A stretch of DNA of 64,000 bases, from the NCBI GenBank assembly GCA_964460245.1, contig CAYWTL010000002.1, positions 1 through 64,000 on the forward strand. The letters are read 5' to 3'. Positions 55,872 through 64,000 of the stretch are shown here, in pieces. The translations under genes were made by a program, and so were the position numbers. Below the pieces are notes generated by a model. The model saw only the letters and a program-made list of their open reading frames with translations. It did not search any database and had not been told where the DNA came from. The stretch comes from JAXDBM01 sp964460245 (GTDB lineage Bacteria; Desulfobacterota; Syntrophia; Syntrophales; Fen-1087). The first letter of the stretch is position 1; every line of letters begins with the position of its first letter.

Positions 55872-56561
55872 ATGAACATCCTTGCGATCGACACGTCACA
55901 GAAAACCGTCGGTGTCGCCCTGCTCGAAGATGAACTCGTCCGTGTGGAGACTTTCGTCAACCGGGAAGTCAACCACACCGAGATCCTCCTGCCTGTGATC
56001 GAGCGAACCTTCCGAACGGCGGGCATGGAAATCGCCCAAATCGACCTCTTTGCGCTAACCCTCGGTCCGGGATCCTTCACGGGTCTTCGAATCGGCGCCA
56101 GCACGGTAAAAGGATTTGCACTGGCGACCGGAAAGCCCGTTGCGGGTGTCTCCACGCTGGATGCTCTGGCGCAAAACGGTGCAGGGTCGGATCGTCTGAT
56201 CTGCCCGCTGCTCAATGCCCAGAAGCAGCAGGTCTACACCGCCGGTTACCGCGCCCGGGCGGACGGACGGCTGGAGAAAACAGCGGAAGAGCGCGTTGAG
56301 AACGTGAAAGACCTGCTCGGCGGTCTTCGGGAAGATGCGCTCTTCCTCGGTGACGGCGCCGTCGACTACGCAGGTGTGATCCGCGAAATCCTTGGGGACG
56401 AGGCTTTGTTCGCCCCCGGCCACCAGCACCATGTGCGAGCGGCGGCGGTAGGCCTTCTCGCTTGTCGGAAATACCGGGGCGGCGACGTGCTCGATCTCTT
56501 CCGATTCACCCCGAGCTACCTTCGGCTTTCCGAGGCGGAAAACCGCCTTCGCGGTCGGTAA
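55872..56561 (+). CDS. tsaB: tRNA threonylcarbamoyladenosine biosynthesis protein TsaB
   Basis: Partner of TsaD in making t6A on ANN-decoding tRNAs. The 229 residues show the ASKHA fold: ILAIDTSQKTVGVAL, the TLGPGSFTGLRIGASTVKG motif and GVSTLDALAQNG. The C-terminus is shortened relative to TsaD, which is normal. The upstream in-frame codons overlap rseP and are ignored. Confidence 0.95.
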   Translation: MNILAIDTSQKTVGVALLEDELVRVETFVNREVNHTEILLPVIERTFRTAGMEIAQIDLFALTLGPGSFTGLRIGASTVKGFALATGKPVAGVSTLDALAQNGAGSDRLICPLLNAQKQQVYTAGYRARADGRLEKTAEERVENVKDLLGGLREDALFLGDGAVDYAGVIREILGDEALFAPGHQHHVRAAAVGLLACRKYRGGDVLDLFRFTPSYLRLSEAENRLRGR

Positions 56562-56652
56562 ACCTGATTTTACTGGGGGTTTGAGGACAAGAGCGATTGA
56601 CAAGAAAGGGGTCTTGGGATAGAAGAAAAGTGCGGCGGAAGGAGCCGAGCGG

Positions 56653-56874
56653 ATGGAAAAGGCTGAATCGCTTTTGATCGAAAAGCACATTCACCGGGAT
56701 GAGGAACTGAAGCGGCACGTCGAAAATCACAGGCGGCTCGAAACGGCGCTGGCGGAATTCAACCGGCGGCGGTACCTTAGTCCGGAGGAGCAGATCGAGA
56801 AAAAGAACATTCAGAAGCGAAAATTGAGGGAAAAGGAACAAATACTCCGGATACTGGAAAACTACCGGATCTGA
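56653..56874 (+). CDS. DUF465/YdcH-like small helical protein
   Basis: A 73-residue, highly charged, fully helical protein: HIHRDEELKRHVENHRRLE, then ALAEFNRRRYLSPEEQIEKKNIQKRKLREKEQI in two helices. This is the layout of the DUF465/YdcH family, of unknown function. AAGGAG precedes the ATG. It is followed 4 bases later by psd. Confidence 0.75.
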   Translation: MEKAESLLIEKHIHRDEELKRHVENHRRLETALAEFNRRRYLSPEEQIEKKNIQKRKLREKEQILRILENYRI

Positions 56875-56878
56875 AGCC

Positions 56879-57526
56879 ATGAGCGAAAAGCACGACAGCC
56901 CGATCGCGAGGGAGGGCTATCCCTTCATCCTCGCGACCGCCGCATTTACCCTGGCCGCCTTTTTCCTGGGGATGCCGCGGATCGCCTTCCTCCTGTTTCT
57001 GGCGACCGGGTTCGTCGTCTGGTTTTTCCGGAATCCGGAGAGAAGTTTCCCGCCGGGAGAGAAACTCGTCATCTCGCCGGCTGACGGTAAGGTGATCCGG
57101 ATTGAGGAGATCGGGGGCCACGAACTCCTTCCCGGAATTTCCAGAAAGATCAGCATTTTCATGAATGTCTTCAGCGTTCACGTAAACCGGTTTCCCTATT
57201 CGGGCCGGATCGAGGCCATCCGCTACGATCCGGGGAAGTTTCTGTCGGCCAACCTGGACAAGGCCTCGTCGGACAACGAACGCAATGCCGTCCTGATCCG
57301 AACCGAAGACGGCCGCTTGATTCTGGTCATCCAGATAGCCGGGCTCGTGGCCCGGCGGATTGTCTGCTGGGTGAAAGAGGGCATGCCCGCGGGGAAGGGC
57401 GAGCGGTTCGGAATGATCCGCTTCGGCTCGCGGGTGGAAGTTCTGCTGCCCCCCGACGCGGACATACTCGTGAAGGTGGGCGACAACGTCAGGGCGGGTG
57501 AGACGCCGATTGGAGGTCTGTCATGA
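56879..57526 (+). CDS. psd: Phosphatidylserine decarboxylase proenzyme (short type)
   Basis: Converts phosphatidylserine to phosphatidylethanolamine. The 215-residue proenzyme has two N-terminal hydrophobic segments, ISPADGKV, the VHVNRFPYSGRI motif, and the self-cleavage site FGSR, whose Ser becomes the pyruvoyl group. The short form is common in deltaproteobacteria and archaea. Overlaps pssA by 4 bases, forming the complete two-step pathway. Confidence 0.94.
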   Translation: MSEKHDSPIAREGYPFILATAAFTLAAFFLGMPRIAFLLFLATGFVVWFFRNPERSFPPGEKLVISPADGKVIRIEEIGGHELLPGISRKISIFMNVFSVHVNRFPYSGRIEAIRYDPGKFLSANLDKASSDNERNAVLIRTEDGRLILVIQIAGLVARRIVCWVKEGMPAGKGERFGMIRFGSRVEVLLPPDADILVKVGDNVRAGETPIGGLS

Positions 57527-58314
57527 AAGAGAAAAACCAGCTTCGCAGGGATCGCATGAAGAAGGGGATATACGTGCTCCCCAACCTCTTTACCACGGCA
57601 AGCCTGTTTGCCGGTTTTTACTCGGTCATCGCCTCCGTGAAGGGACTGTATGAAGTTGCCGCCTGGACGATCCTGATTGCCATCGTCCTGGACGGCCTGG
57701 ACGGCCGCATCGCCCGAATGACGAATACGACCAGCAAGTTCGGCGCCGAATACGATTCGCTGTCCGACTTGGTCGCCTTCGGTGTCGCCCCGGCCATCCT
57801 TTCCTACCACTGGGCGCTCATGTCCTACGGGAAATGGGGCTGGCTGGCGTCGTTTCTTTTTGTGACCTGCGGCGCCCTGCGGCTCGCCCGCTTCAATGTG
57901 CAGATCGGGATCATCGACAGCAGGGTGTTCAACGGACTGGCCATTCCGGCCGGTGCTTCCGTCATGGCGACAACGGTGCTTCTTTATTACAAACTGGGCG
58001 GAGAGGGCCAGTTTCACAATCCGGCCGTTCTGATCGGTACGGTCGTCGTGGCCCTTCTGATGGTCAGCAGCATCAAGTATTACAGCTTCAAGGATCTGAA
58101 CTTCTTTGCCAGGAAACCTTTCATGTCTTTTGTGATGATCGTCGTCGTGCTGGTCATTGTCGTGGCGGAGCCGCAGATCATGATTTTCACGTTTTGCTTC
58201 GGCTATGCGCTTTCCGGTCCCGTATGGCTGATCTACAAACTGGCCAAGCGGACGCCGGCTGCACAGGGCGAAAAAGTGGTCCATCACGAGACTCCCGGGT
58301 CGTTGAAAAAGTAG
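57523..58314 (+). CDS. pssA: CDP-diacylglycerol-serine O-phosphatidyltransferase
   Basis: Makes phosphatidylserine from CDP-diacylglycerol and serine in the membrane. The CDP-alcohol phosphotransferase motif spans the residues from DGLDGRIAR to EYDSLSD (D-G-x2-A-R-x8-G-x3-D-x3-D). 263 residues with about six transmembrane segments. It uses the product of cdsA and passes it to psd. Confidence 0.95.
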   Translation: MKEKNQLRRDRMKKGIYVLPNLFTTASLFAGFYSVIASVKGLYEVAAWTILIAIVLDGLDGRIARMTNTTSKFGAEYDSLSDLVAFGVAPAILSYHWALMSYGKWGWLASFLFVTCGALRLARFNVQIGIIDSRVFNGLAIPAGASVMATTVLLYYKLGGEGQFHNPAVLIGTVVVALLMVSSIKYYSFKDLNFFARKPFMSFVMIVVVLVIVVAEPQIMIFTFCFGYALSGPVWLIYKLAKRTPAAQGEKVVHHETPGSLKK

Positions 58315-58453
58315 AAAGGGAAAAGGGTCGGACGCATGTCGAGTCGGTCCGGCGGATGGAAAATGGCGCACCGGTGAAGGGGCGTCGGGATGCCCGGGAT
58401 GATGTTGGCGGTATGAAAAATTCAATTTTTTGGATCGGGAGGATGCGGAATTC

Positions 58454-59473
58454 ATGAAGACGTTCAGTGTGGCCGTTGTCGGCGCGACCGGCGCGGTGGG
58501 CAATGAAATGATCCGGGTACTGGAGGAGCGGAATTTTCCGGTGGGACGGCTGAAACTGCTGGCTTCGGAACGCTCACGGGGCAAGTCTCTGGAATACAGG
58601 GGGGCGTCCGTTTCCGTGGAAGTGCTGGATGAAAATTCCTTCGCAGGCGTGCAGATCGGGCTCTTTTCCGCGGGTGGCAGCATCAGCGAGAAGTTTGCGC
58701 CCATTGCCGCAAAGGCAGGGTGCGTGGTGGTGGACAACACCAGCGCTTTTCGCATGGCGCCCGATGTTCCCCTGGTGGTGCCGGAGGTCAATCCCGAGGC
58801 CATCGCCCAGTACCGGAACAGGGGCATCATCGCCAACCCGAACTGTTCGACCATCCAGATGGTCGTGGCCCTGAAGCCGATTCACGATGCCGCGAGGATC
58901 AAGCGGATTGTCGTGTCCACGTATCAGTCCGTTTCCGGAACGGGGAAGAAAGCCGTTGACGAGTTGGAGGCGCAGACCCGCGCGCTCATGAACGGCCGAG
59001 AGGCGGTTGCGAAGGTCTATCCCTACCCAATCGCCTTCAACTGCCTGCCGCAGATCGATGTTTTTGTCGAGAACGGCTACACCAAGGAAGAAATGAAGAT
59101 GATCAACGAGACCCGGAAGATCATGAACGATCCTTCCATTGCCGTGACCGCGACGACGGTTCGCGTGCCTGTTTTTTATGCCCATTCCGAGTCGGTCAAC
59201 ATCGAGACGCAGCGGAAGATCACCCCGGCGGAAGTGAGGGCGCTGCTGTCGAAGGCGCCCGGCGTCACCGTGGTGGACGATCCGTCGCAGCGGCTCTATC
59301 CGCTGGCGATTCATGCCGCCGGGAAGGACGACACCTATGTGGGACGGATCCGGGAGGATGAATCGATCCCCAACGGGATCAACATGTGGGTCGTGTCGGA
59401 CAATCTTCGTAAGGGCGCGGCGCTGAACGCCGTCCAGATCGCGGAAATTCTCGCGAGAGACTATTTGCAATGA
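58454..59473 (+). CDS. asd: Aspartate-semialdehyde dehydrogenase
   Basis: NADPH-dependent step toward lysine/diaminopimelate, threonine and methionine. VVGATGAVGNEMIRVL at the N-terminus, the active Cys in IIANPNCSTIQM, and the substrate region AFNCLPQIDVF. 339 residues, normal. The ATG with GGAGG upstream is chosen; the frame reaches 24 bases further without ribosome site. Confidence 0.97.
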   Translation: MKTFSVAVVGATGAVGNEMIRVLEERNFPVGRLKLLASERSRGKSLEYRGASVSVEVLDENSFAGVQIGLFSAGGSISEKFAPIAAKAGCVVVDNTSAFRMAPDVPLVVPEVNPEAIAQYRNRGIIANPNCSTIQMVVALKPIHDAARIKRIVVSTYQSVSGTGKKAVDELEAQTRALMNGREAVAKVYPYPIAFNCLPQIDVFVENGYTKEEMKMINETRKIMNDPSIAVTATTVRVPVFYAHSESVNIETQRKITPAEVRALLSKAPGVTVVDDPSQRLYPLAIHAAGKDDTYVGRIREDESIPNGINMWVVSDNLRKGAALNAVQIAEILARDYLQ

Positions 59474-59522
59474 ACGGTCAGCGGGCAATCCAGCCGGCGG
59501 ACGGTCCGCAATCCTGCTTTTT

Positions 59523-60092
59523 ATGAGAATTGTAGGGGGATCGGCACGGGGCAGAAAACTTTATATTCCCGAAGCATCTCCGGTCCGGCCGACCTCCGAA
59601 AGGATCAAGGAGGCGCTGTTCAACATCCTCGGGCCGGTCGATGGAAAATCCTTCCTGGATCTCTTCGCCGGAACCGGGAACGTGGGTCTGGAAGCGCTCA
59701 GCCGGGGCGCGGCCCGGGCCGTTTTCGTCGAGAAAAACAGAATTCTCGCCCGGGCCATCCGCCGGAATGCCGAGGCCGGCCGATTCAGTCAAAAGGCGGA
59801 AATCCTGTGTGCGGACTTCAGCAGGGCATTGGGGATGATGGCCGAAAGGCTGGACTCCTTCGACATCCTCTTTGCGGACCCCCCCTATGAGGCGGGCCGC
59901 GTCGGTCCGGTCGTCGCAGCGCTGGCGGACGGGCCTCTGATGGCCGCGGGCGGCCTCGTGGTCCTTCAACACTCCATCCGGGAGGCGGCAGTGTCCGGTC
60001 GGCCCGGCCTGGTCATGACGGACCAGAGAGGTTACGGCGACACGCGCCTCTCCTTCTTTCAAAAAGAGCATGTCCGTGCAAATGTTTCATGA
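59523..60092 (+). CDS. rsmD: 16S rRNA (guanine966-N2)-methyltransferase RsmD
   Basis: Methylates G966 of 16S rRNA. MRIVGGSARGRKL is the family start, then VRPTSERIKEALFNIL, the SAM motif FLDLFAGTGNVGLEALSRGA, and the catalytic DPPY in FADPPYEAG. 189 residues. The usual rsmD-coaD pair overlaps by 4 bases only if coaD is started early; the true coaD start is 87 bases downstream. Confidence 0.95.
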   Translation: MRIVGGSARGRKLYIPEASPVRPTSERIKEALFNILGPVDGKSFLDLFAGTGNVGLEALSRGAARAVFVEKNRILARAIRRNAEAGRFSQKAEILCADFSRALGMMAERLDSFDILFADPPYEAGRVGPVVAALADGPLMAAGGLVVLQHSIREAAVSGRPGLVMTDQRGYGDTRLSFFQKEHVRANVS

Positions 60093-60178
60093 AGGGTGTA
60101 ATGGCCCGCCGTTCTGTTGCGCCTCGTGCGCGGCAGAGGCTTGCCGATGGGAGTAAATTCAGATACAGGACGGTCGAA

Positions 60179-60667
60179 ATGAAAAAAATTGCGGTTTATC
60201 CCGGTTCCTTTGACCCCATTACCAACGGGCACATCGACATCATCACGCGCGGCCTTCGAATGTTCGATGAAATGATCATTCTGGTGGCCTACAATCCAAA
60301 CAAGGCATCGCTTTTCTCCGTGGAGGAGCGGATGGATCTGGTTCGCAAATGCCTGAAAGGGAACAACGTCCGCGTCGACTGCTCATCGGGACTGCTGGTG
60401 GACTACGTCCGAAGCCAGGGCGCCAACGTGATCCTCAGAGGACTGCGGGCCGTTTCGGATTTCGAATACGAATTTCAGATGGCCCTGATCAACCGGCGAT
60501 TGAACCGGGATGTCGAAACCGTGTTTCTCATGACGGGCTATCAGTGGTTCTACACCAGTTCCAATCTGATCAAGGAGGCCGCCAGCCTGGGCGGATCCGT
60601 CCAAGGGCTGGTGCCGGACCTGGTGAATGAGAGGCTTCAGCAGTTGTTTGGAAGAGCGAAGGAATGA
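60179..60667 (+). CDS. coaD: Pantetheine-phosphate adenylyltransferase
   Basis: Penultimate step of CoA synthesis. Nucleotidyltransferase motif T-x-G-H in YPGSFDPITNGHIDII, the ILRGLRAVSDFEYEFQMAL segment and the C-terminal FYTSSNLIKEAASLGG motif. 162 residues from the standard MKKIAVYPGSF start. An upstream ATG at 60089 would add a basic tail without similarity. It overlaps the aminotransferase by 4 bases. Confidence 0.96.
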   Translation: MKKIAVYPGSFDPITNGHIDIITRGLRMFDEMIILVAYNPNKASLFSVEERMDLVRKCLKGNNVRVDCSSGLLVDYVRSQGANVILRGLRAVSDFEYEFQMALINRRLNRDVETVFLMTGYQWFYTSSNLIKEAASLGGSVQGLVPDLVNERLQQLFGRAKE

Positions 60668-61866
60668 GAAAAATGAGATTGACGGCGCGCATCAACCGCA
60701 TCAAACCATCGCCCACACTGGCGATTACCATGAAAGCCAACGCCCTGCGGGCGCAAGGCCGCGATATTGTCGGCTTCGGGGCCGGCGAGCCCGACTTCGA
60801 TACACCGGATCATGTCAAAAGGGCGGCTGTCCGGGCGATCCACGATGGCTTCACAAAATACACGCCTGTGGGCGGCATTGACGAGCTGAAGGACGCCATC
60901 ATCGGAAAGCTGAAGCGGGACAACGGGCTGGACTACAATCGCGGCCAGATCTGCGTGTCCTGCGGCGCCAAGCACACCCTTTACAACCTCGCCCAGATCC
61001 TCTTTGAGGAGGGAGACGAGGTGATCATCCCTTCTCCCTATTGGGTTTCCTACCCCGACATCGTGGTCCTGACCGGCGCGAAGGCCGTTATCCTGGAAAC
61101 GAAGGCCTCGGAGGGATTCAAGATCCGGCCCGAAAGGCTGGAGGCGGCCATCCATGAGCGCACCCGCGCCGTGATCATCAACAGCCCTTCCAACCCGAGC
61201 GGCGTGGCCTACAGCCCCGCCGAAATGGAAAAACTGGCCGGCGTCATCCTGAGGAAAAAGGTGCTCGCCATCTCCGACGACATCTACGAAAAGATCCTCT
61301 ATGACGACCGGTCCTTCGCCAACGTGGCTTCCGTCGATCCCGCCGTGGCGGGGATGACCGTCGTGGTCAACGGGCTGTCCAAGTCCCACGCCATGACGGG
61401 GTGGCGGATCGGCTATGCCGCCGGACCGGCGGAGATCATTGCCGCCGTCACGAAACTGCAGAGCCAGAACACGTCGAACCCGAACTCCATTGCCCAGAAG
61501 GCCGCCGTGGAGGCCCTCAACGGAGACCAGTCCGTTGTGGGCGAAATGGTTCGGGAGTTCGAGAAGCGGAGAAACGTCATTGTGGAACGATTGAACACAA
61601 TCCCCGGGATCTCCTGCATGGTCCCGCAGGGCGCCTTCTACGTCTTTCCCTCGATTGGAGGCCTGCTGGGGAGCAAGCACGGCGGAAAGGTCCTGGCTAC
61701 ATCCGCCGATGTGGCGGCATGGCTACTCGAGGAGGCCGATGTCGCCGTCATCCCCGGCGGAGAGTTCGGGCATGACGACCACATCCGCCTGTCCTACGCC
61801 ACATCGATGGCCCAGATCGAAAAGGGCACGGACCGGATTCGGGATGCGGTAATGAAGCTCGCATGA
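60664..61866 (+). CDS. Aspartate aminotransferase-type PLP enzyme (subgroup Ib)
   Basis: A 400-residue transaminase with FGAGEPDFDTP, GFTKYTPVGGIDELK, INSPSNPSGVAYS and the PLP lysine region GLSKSHAMTGWRIGYAAGP. Best match by eye is the subgroup of aspartate and prephenate/LL-diaminopimelate-related aminotransferases found in thermophiles and anaerobes. Coupled to coaD by overlap. An ATG three codons later is an alternative start. Confidence 0.9.
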   Translation: MRKMRLTARINRIKPSPTLAITMKANALRAQGRDIVGFGAGEPDFDTPDHVKRAAVRAIHDGFTKYTPVGGIDELKDAIIGKLKRDNGLDYNRGQICVSCGAKHTLYNLAQILFEEGDEVIIPSPYWVSYPDIVVLTGAKAVILETKASEGFKIRPERLEAAIHERTRAVIINSPSNPSGVAYSPAEMEKLAGVILRKKVLAISDDIYEKILYDDRSFANVASVDPAVAGMTVVVNGLSKSHAMTGWRIGYAAGPAEIIAAVTKLQSQNTSNPNSIAQKAAVEALNGDQSVVGEMVREFEKRRNVIVERLNTIPGISCMVPQGAFYVFPSIGGLLGSKHGGKVLATSADVAAWLLEEADVAVIPGGEFGHDDHIRLSYATSMAQIEKGTDRIRDAVMKLA

Positions 61867-61911
61867 GGCAAAGGCCACTTCCGATGACAGAACGGATTCA
61901 GTGAGGATACC

Positions 61912-63315
61912 ATGGGCGGTTTGTTCGGTGTCGTTTCTCGTCAGGACTGTTCGAAAACCCTGTTTTACGGAACGGATTACCACTCCCACCTGGGCACGGA
62001 AAACGGCGGCATGGCCGTGTATGGGGAGCAGGGATTCTACAACACCATTCACAGCATCAGCCAAGCCCAGTTCAAATCCCGCTTTGTAGACGATTACAAG
62101 GAAATGAGCGGCTATCAGGGGATTGGGGCCATTGACGACGACGCTCCCCAGCCCCTCATCGTGCGCTCCAAGTTCGGCACCTTCGCCTTGGCCGCCACCG
62201 GCCTGATCACCAACAAGGACCGGCTGACGAAAGATCTGATGGATAAGGGGTCTTCCTTCAGCGAGATGACCGGCGGCGGGATCAACACCGTCGAAATGGT
62301 CGCCAAGCTGATCAACCAGGGTGATTCGATCGTGGACGGCATCGTTCGCATGCAGGACGCCGTTGAGGGGTCCATCTGCGCGCTGGTCATGACGGCGGAG
62401 GGCGTCTACGCCGCACGGGACAAATGCGGCCGCTTTCCCCTCTCCATCGGGGAGAAGAGCGGCAACGGAGGAAGAGGATTTGCCGTCGCAACCGAGGTGA
62501 GCGCCTTCCCGAACCTCGGCTATGAGCTGGTGAAGCACCTCGGTCCGGGAGAGATCACGCTCCTGTCCCTGTCGGGCCTGAAAAATCTCAAGCCGGAAAA
62601 TCCGGAGAAGCACGTCTGCGCCTTCCTGTGGATCTACACGGGATATCCCTCGTCCGTTTACGAGGGCATTCCGGTCGAAAGCGCACGGGAGCGCTGCGGG
62701 CGGGCCATTGCCCGCAACGACGACGTCGCGGCCGATTTCGTCGCCGGGATCCCCGATTCCGGCGTGGGGCACGCGATCGGGTATGCCATCGAATCGGGCA
62801 CCCCCTACCGGCGGCCGCTGGTGAAATACACGCCGGGCTACGGCCGGAGCTATACGCCGCCATCCCAGGAAATCCGAGACCTCGTTGCGACCATGAAACT
62901 CAGCGCCGTCCGCGGCGTCATCAACGGCAGCCGCATGGTGATCTGCGACGATTCCATCGTACGCGGGACGCAACTGAAGAACTACACCATCAAGAAGCTC
63001 CTGGACAACGGCGCCCGCGAGATCCATGTCCGTCCGGCCTGTCCTCCCCTCATGTTCCCCTGCGTGTTTGCCTCTTCGACGCGCTCGAAATCCGAGCTGG
63101 CCTGCCGGCGGGCGATTCGGGCCATCGAGGGAGCGGACATTCACGATGTTTCGGAATATCTGGACCACCGTTCCGAAAAGTACCGCAACATGGTCGAATG
63201 GATTCGACGGGACCTGAACGTGACATCCCTGAAGTATCTGAACATCGAGGACATGATCGAGGCCATCGGCCTGCCGGAGAGCCAACTTTGCCTTTACTGC
63301 TGGCGGGGCCGATAA
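61912..63315 (+). CDS. PurF-like amidophosphoribosyltransferase homolog lacking the glutaminase nucleophile
   Basis: The 467-residue protein aligns with PurF over its full length: an N-terminal Ntn-hydrolase glutaminase domain (about 1-220) and a C-terminal phosphoribosyltransferase domain with the PRPP motif VICDDSIVRGTQ. In true PurF the second residue is the catalytic Cys (MCGI); here it is Gly (MGGLFG). The Arg of GHVRY is lost (GIGAIDD) and the oxyanion Asn of HNGNLTN reads ATGLITN. So glutamine is unlikely to be hydrolysed; the phosphoribosyl site may use ammonia or do something else. Start ATG has GAGG upstream. Genomes usually carry another true PurF. Confidence 0.87.
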   Translation: MGGLFGVVSRQDCSKTLFYGTDYHSHLGTENGGMAVYGEQGFYNTIHSISQAQFKSRFVDDYKEMSGYQGIGAIDDDAPQPLIVRSKFGTFALAATGLITNKDRLTKDLMDKGSSFSEMTGGGINTVEMVAKLINQGDSIVDGIVRMQDAVEGSICALVMTAEGVYAARDKCGRFPLSIGEKSGNGGRGFAVATEVSAFPNLGYELVKHLGPGEITLLSLSGLKNLKPENPEKHVCAFLWIYTGYPSSVYEGIPVESARERCGRAIARNDDVAADFVAGIPDSGVGHAIGYAIESGTPYRRPLVKYTPGYGRSYTPPSQEIRDLVATMKLSAVRGVINGSRMVICDDSIVRGTQLKNYTIKKLLDNGAREIHVRPACPPLMFPCVFASSTRSKSELACRRAIRAIEGADIHDVSEYLDHRSEKYRNMVEWIRRDLNVTSLKYLNIEDMIEAIGLPESQLCLYCWRGR

Positions 63316-63318
63316 AAC

Positions 63319-63708
63319 GTGCCGGCTTCCATGAACCGGAACCACTTGCTGTACAAAAATCTCTGCGTCAAAAGCGCCGCGGAGAAGGGGCGGGGTGTCT
63401 TCGCGATGAATCCGATTCGCCGGGGCGCAATCGTCGAGGCGGCGCCGGTCATTGTCATACCGGATGAAGATATTGAATTAATAGATAAAACGGCGATTGC
63501 GGATTATTATTTCAAGTGGGGGGAATCCCATTTTGCATTGGTTCTGGGGTATGGCAGCCTGTATAATTTCTCCGAAACGCCGAATGTTTCCTTCGAAGCG
63601 GATTTCAACAGCCGGGTCATGATCTTCCGGTCGATCCGCTCCATTCGAAAAGGCCAGGAACTGACCATCCATTATCAATGCGACCTCTGGTTCAATCCCG
63701 TCGATTGA
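63319..63708 (+). CDS. SET-domain protein
   Basis: A 129-residue stand-alone SET domain: KGRGVFAMNPIRRGAIVE, then LGYGSLYNFSETPNVSFE (canonical GYGSLFNHSxxPN) and IRKGQELTIHYQ. These elements form the SAM-binding and catalytic pseudoknot of lysine methyltransferases. The usual H of NHS is F here. GTG at 63319 is used; an ATG at 63331 is equally possible. It follows the PurF-like gene by 3 bases. Confidence 0.8.
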   Translation: MPASMNRNHLLYKNLCVKSAAEKGRGVFAMNPIRRGAIVEAAPVIVIPDEDIELIDKTAIADYYFKWGESHFALVLGYGSLYNFSETPNVSFEADFNSRVMIFRSIRSIRKGQELTIHYQCDLWFNPVD

Positions 63709-63890
63709 GAACGAAGACGCATTCTTTTTTTTGTCCCGTCGGACACCGTTGCGCATTCCCATCCCTCCTTCCGGGGACGATCCCGTCCCTGCCGCTTCCC
63801 TCCCGGGAACCGGGTACTCCAAGATGATGAAATACGTGTTGAACGGCACTCGTTCTTCATGATATATTGACCTTGGTTGATCGTGCGACG
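63709..63890. other. Intergenic stretch after the SET gene
   Basis: The stretch has a T-rich run near 63725 and a short GGGACG/CGTCCC hairpin near 63775, but no convincing terminator, promoter, tRNA or ORF was seen. Confidence 0.5.
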
Positions 63891-64000
63891 CTACAACGCC
63901 CGAACCATCTTCACCCCAGCTCCCGCCGGCAGCGGCGCCGGCGCATTGTCGGGACTGTCTTGTTGGAACCAGTGATCAGGAGAAACAAAACGAGGTCTGT
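63891..64000 (-). CDS. Possible C-terminal end of a minus-strand gene (partial)
   Basis: The minus strand is open from the right edge to a TAG at 63893-63891 and encodes about 35 residues ending PAPLPAGAGVKMVRAL, with codon composition like its neighbours. No family can be recognised. The next bases downstream hold a weak GC hairpin. This could be the tail of a gene outside the window, convergent with the SET gene. Confidence 0.3.
   Translation of the reverse strand, partial: RPRFVSPDHWFQQDSPDNAPAPLPAGAGVKMVRAL

Noticed and set aside
61723..63345. 540-codon minus-strand frame opposite the PurF-like gene
   Set aside because: The plus strand carries the PRPP motif and normal start context; the antisense frame has none.

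Overview
The window looks like a chromosome segment of an anaerobic deltaproteobacterium (Desulfobacterota), most likely of the Syntrophus/Smithella type. The grounds are: a selenocysteine-containing, NAD-linked type of formate dehydrogenase with NuoE/NuoF-like flavin modules; a full lipopolysaccharide transport and Kdo set (Gram-negative); a two-subunit biotin carboxylase and carboxyltransferase; an adenylate kinase of the metal-lid kind known from Desulfovibrio; and GC-rich, tightly packed operons with many 4-base start/stop overlaps. No mobile element, CRISPR array, rRNA or tRNA was seen. Species assignment is inference.

Region 1 (1-8899, minus strand) is a redox operon. Read in its own direction it starts with five small proteins of unknown or signalling type (DRTGG, RsbW-like ATPase, DRTGG, PHP phosphoesterase, histidine-kinase-like ATPase). 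Then come a NuoE-like [2Fe-2S] subunit, a HndB-like [2Fe-2S] protein, a 1018-residue fusion of a NuoF-type flavoprotein with a GltD-type oxidoreductase, and finally the formate dehydrogenase catalytic subunit, which runs off the left edge. The last gene is interrupted by an in-frame UGA followed by a textbook SECIS hairpin. A plus-strand J-domain gene sits between the last two members. The operon has a sigma70-like promoter and a structured, about 130-nt leader.

Region 2 (9125-19917, plus) holds xerD, a large membrane-anchored TPR protein, then kdsA-kdsC-lptC-lptA-lptB-rpoN-hpf-ptsN-hprK-rapZ: Kdo synthesis, LPS export and the sigma54/PTS-Ntr regulatory block.

Region 3 (19987-31530) contains an M23 peptidase, coaBC, a family 4 uracil-DNA glycosylase, a NfeD/slipin membrane pair with a small membrane protein and a HAD phosphatase, then a minus-strand run of adk, lepA, hemW and a D-Ala-D-Ala carboxypeptidase, and a FmdB-like zinc ribbon.

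Region 4 (31711-41202) has secreted helix-hairpin-helix and small proteins, a YidB-like protein, an aminotransferase, acylphosphatase, ligA with a small overlapping upstream gene, a HIT protein, a LapA-like protein, a Mut7-C protein, a MoaB/MogA-like protein and an EF-G-like GTPase.

Region 5 (41527-63708, plus) is a long housekeeping stretch: biotin carboxylase and carboxyltransferase, secA, argJ, rpsB-tsf-pyrH-frr, uppS-cdsA-dxr-rseP-tsaB, a DUF465-like gene, psd-pssA, asd, rsmD-coaD, an aspartate-type aminotransferase, a PurF-like protein lacking its glutaminase nucleophile, and a SET-domain protein.

The most notable points are the formate dehydrogenase flavin module fused to GltD with its linked signalling cassette, the structured leader of that operon, the PurF-like protein with a dead glutaminase site, and a HprK-like protein that has lost the family signature.
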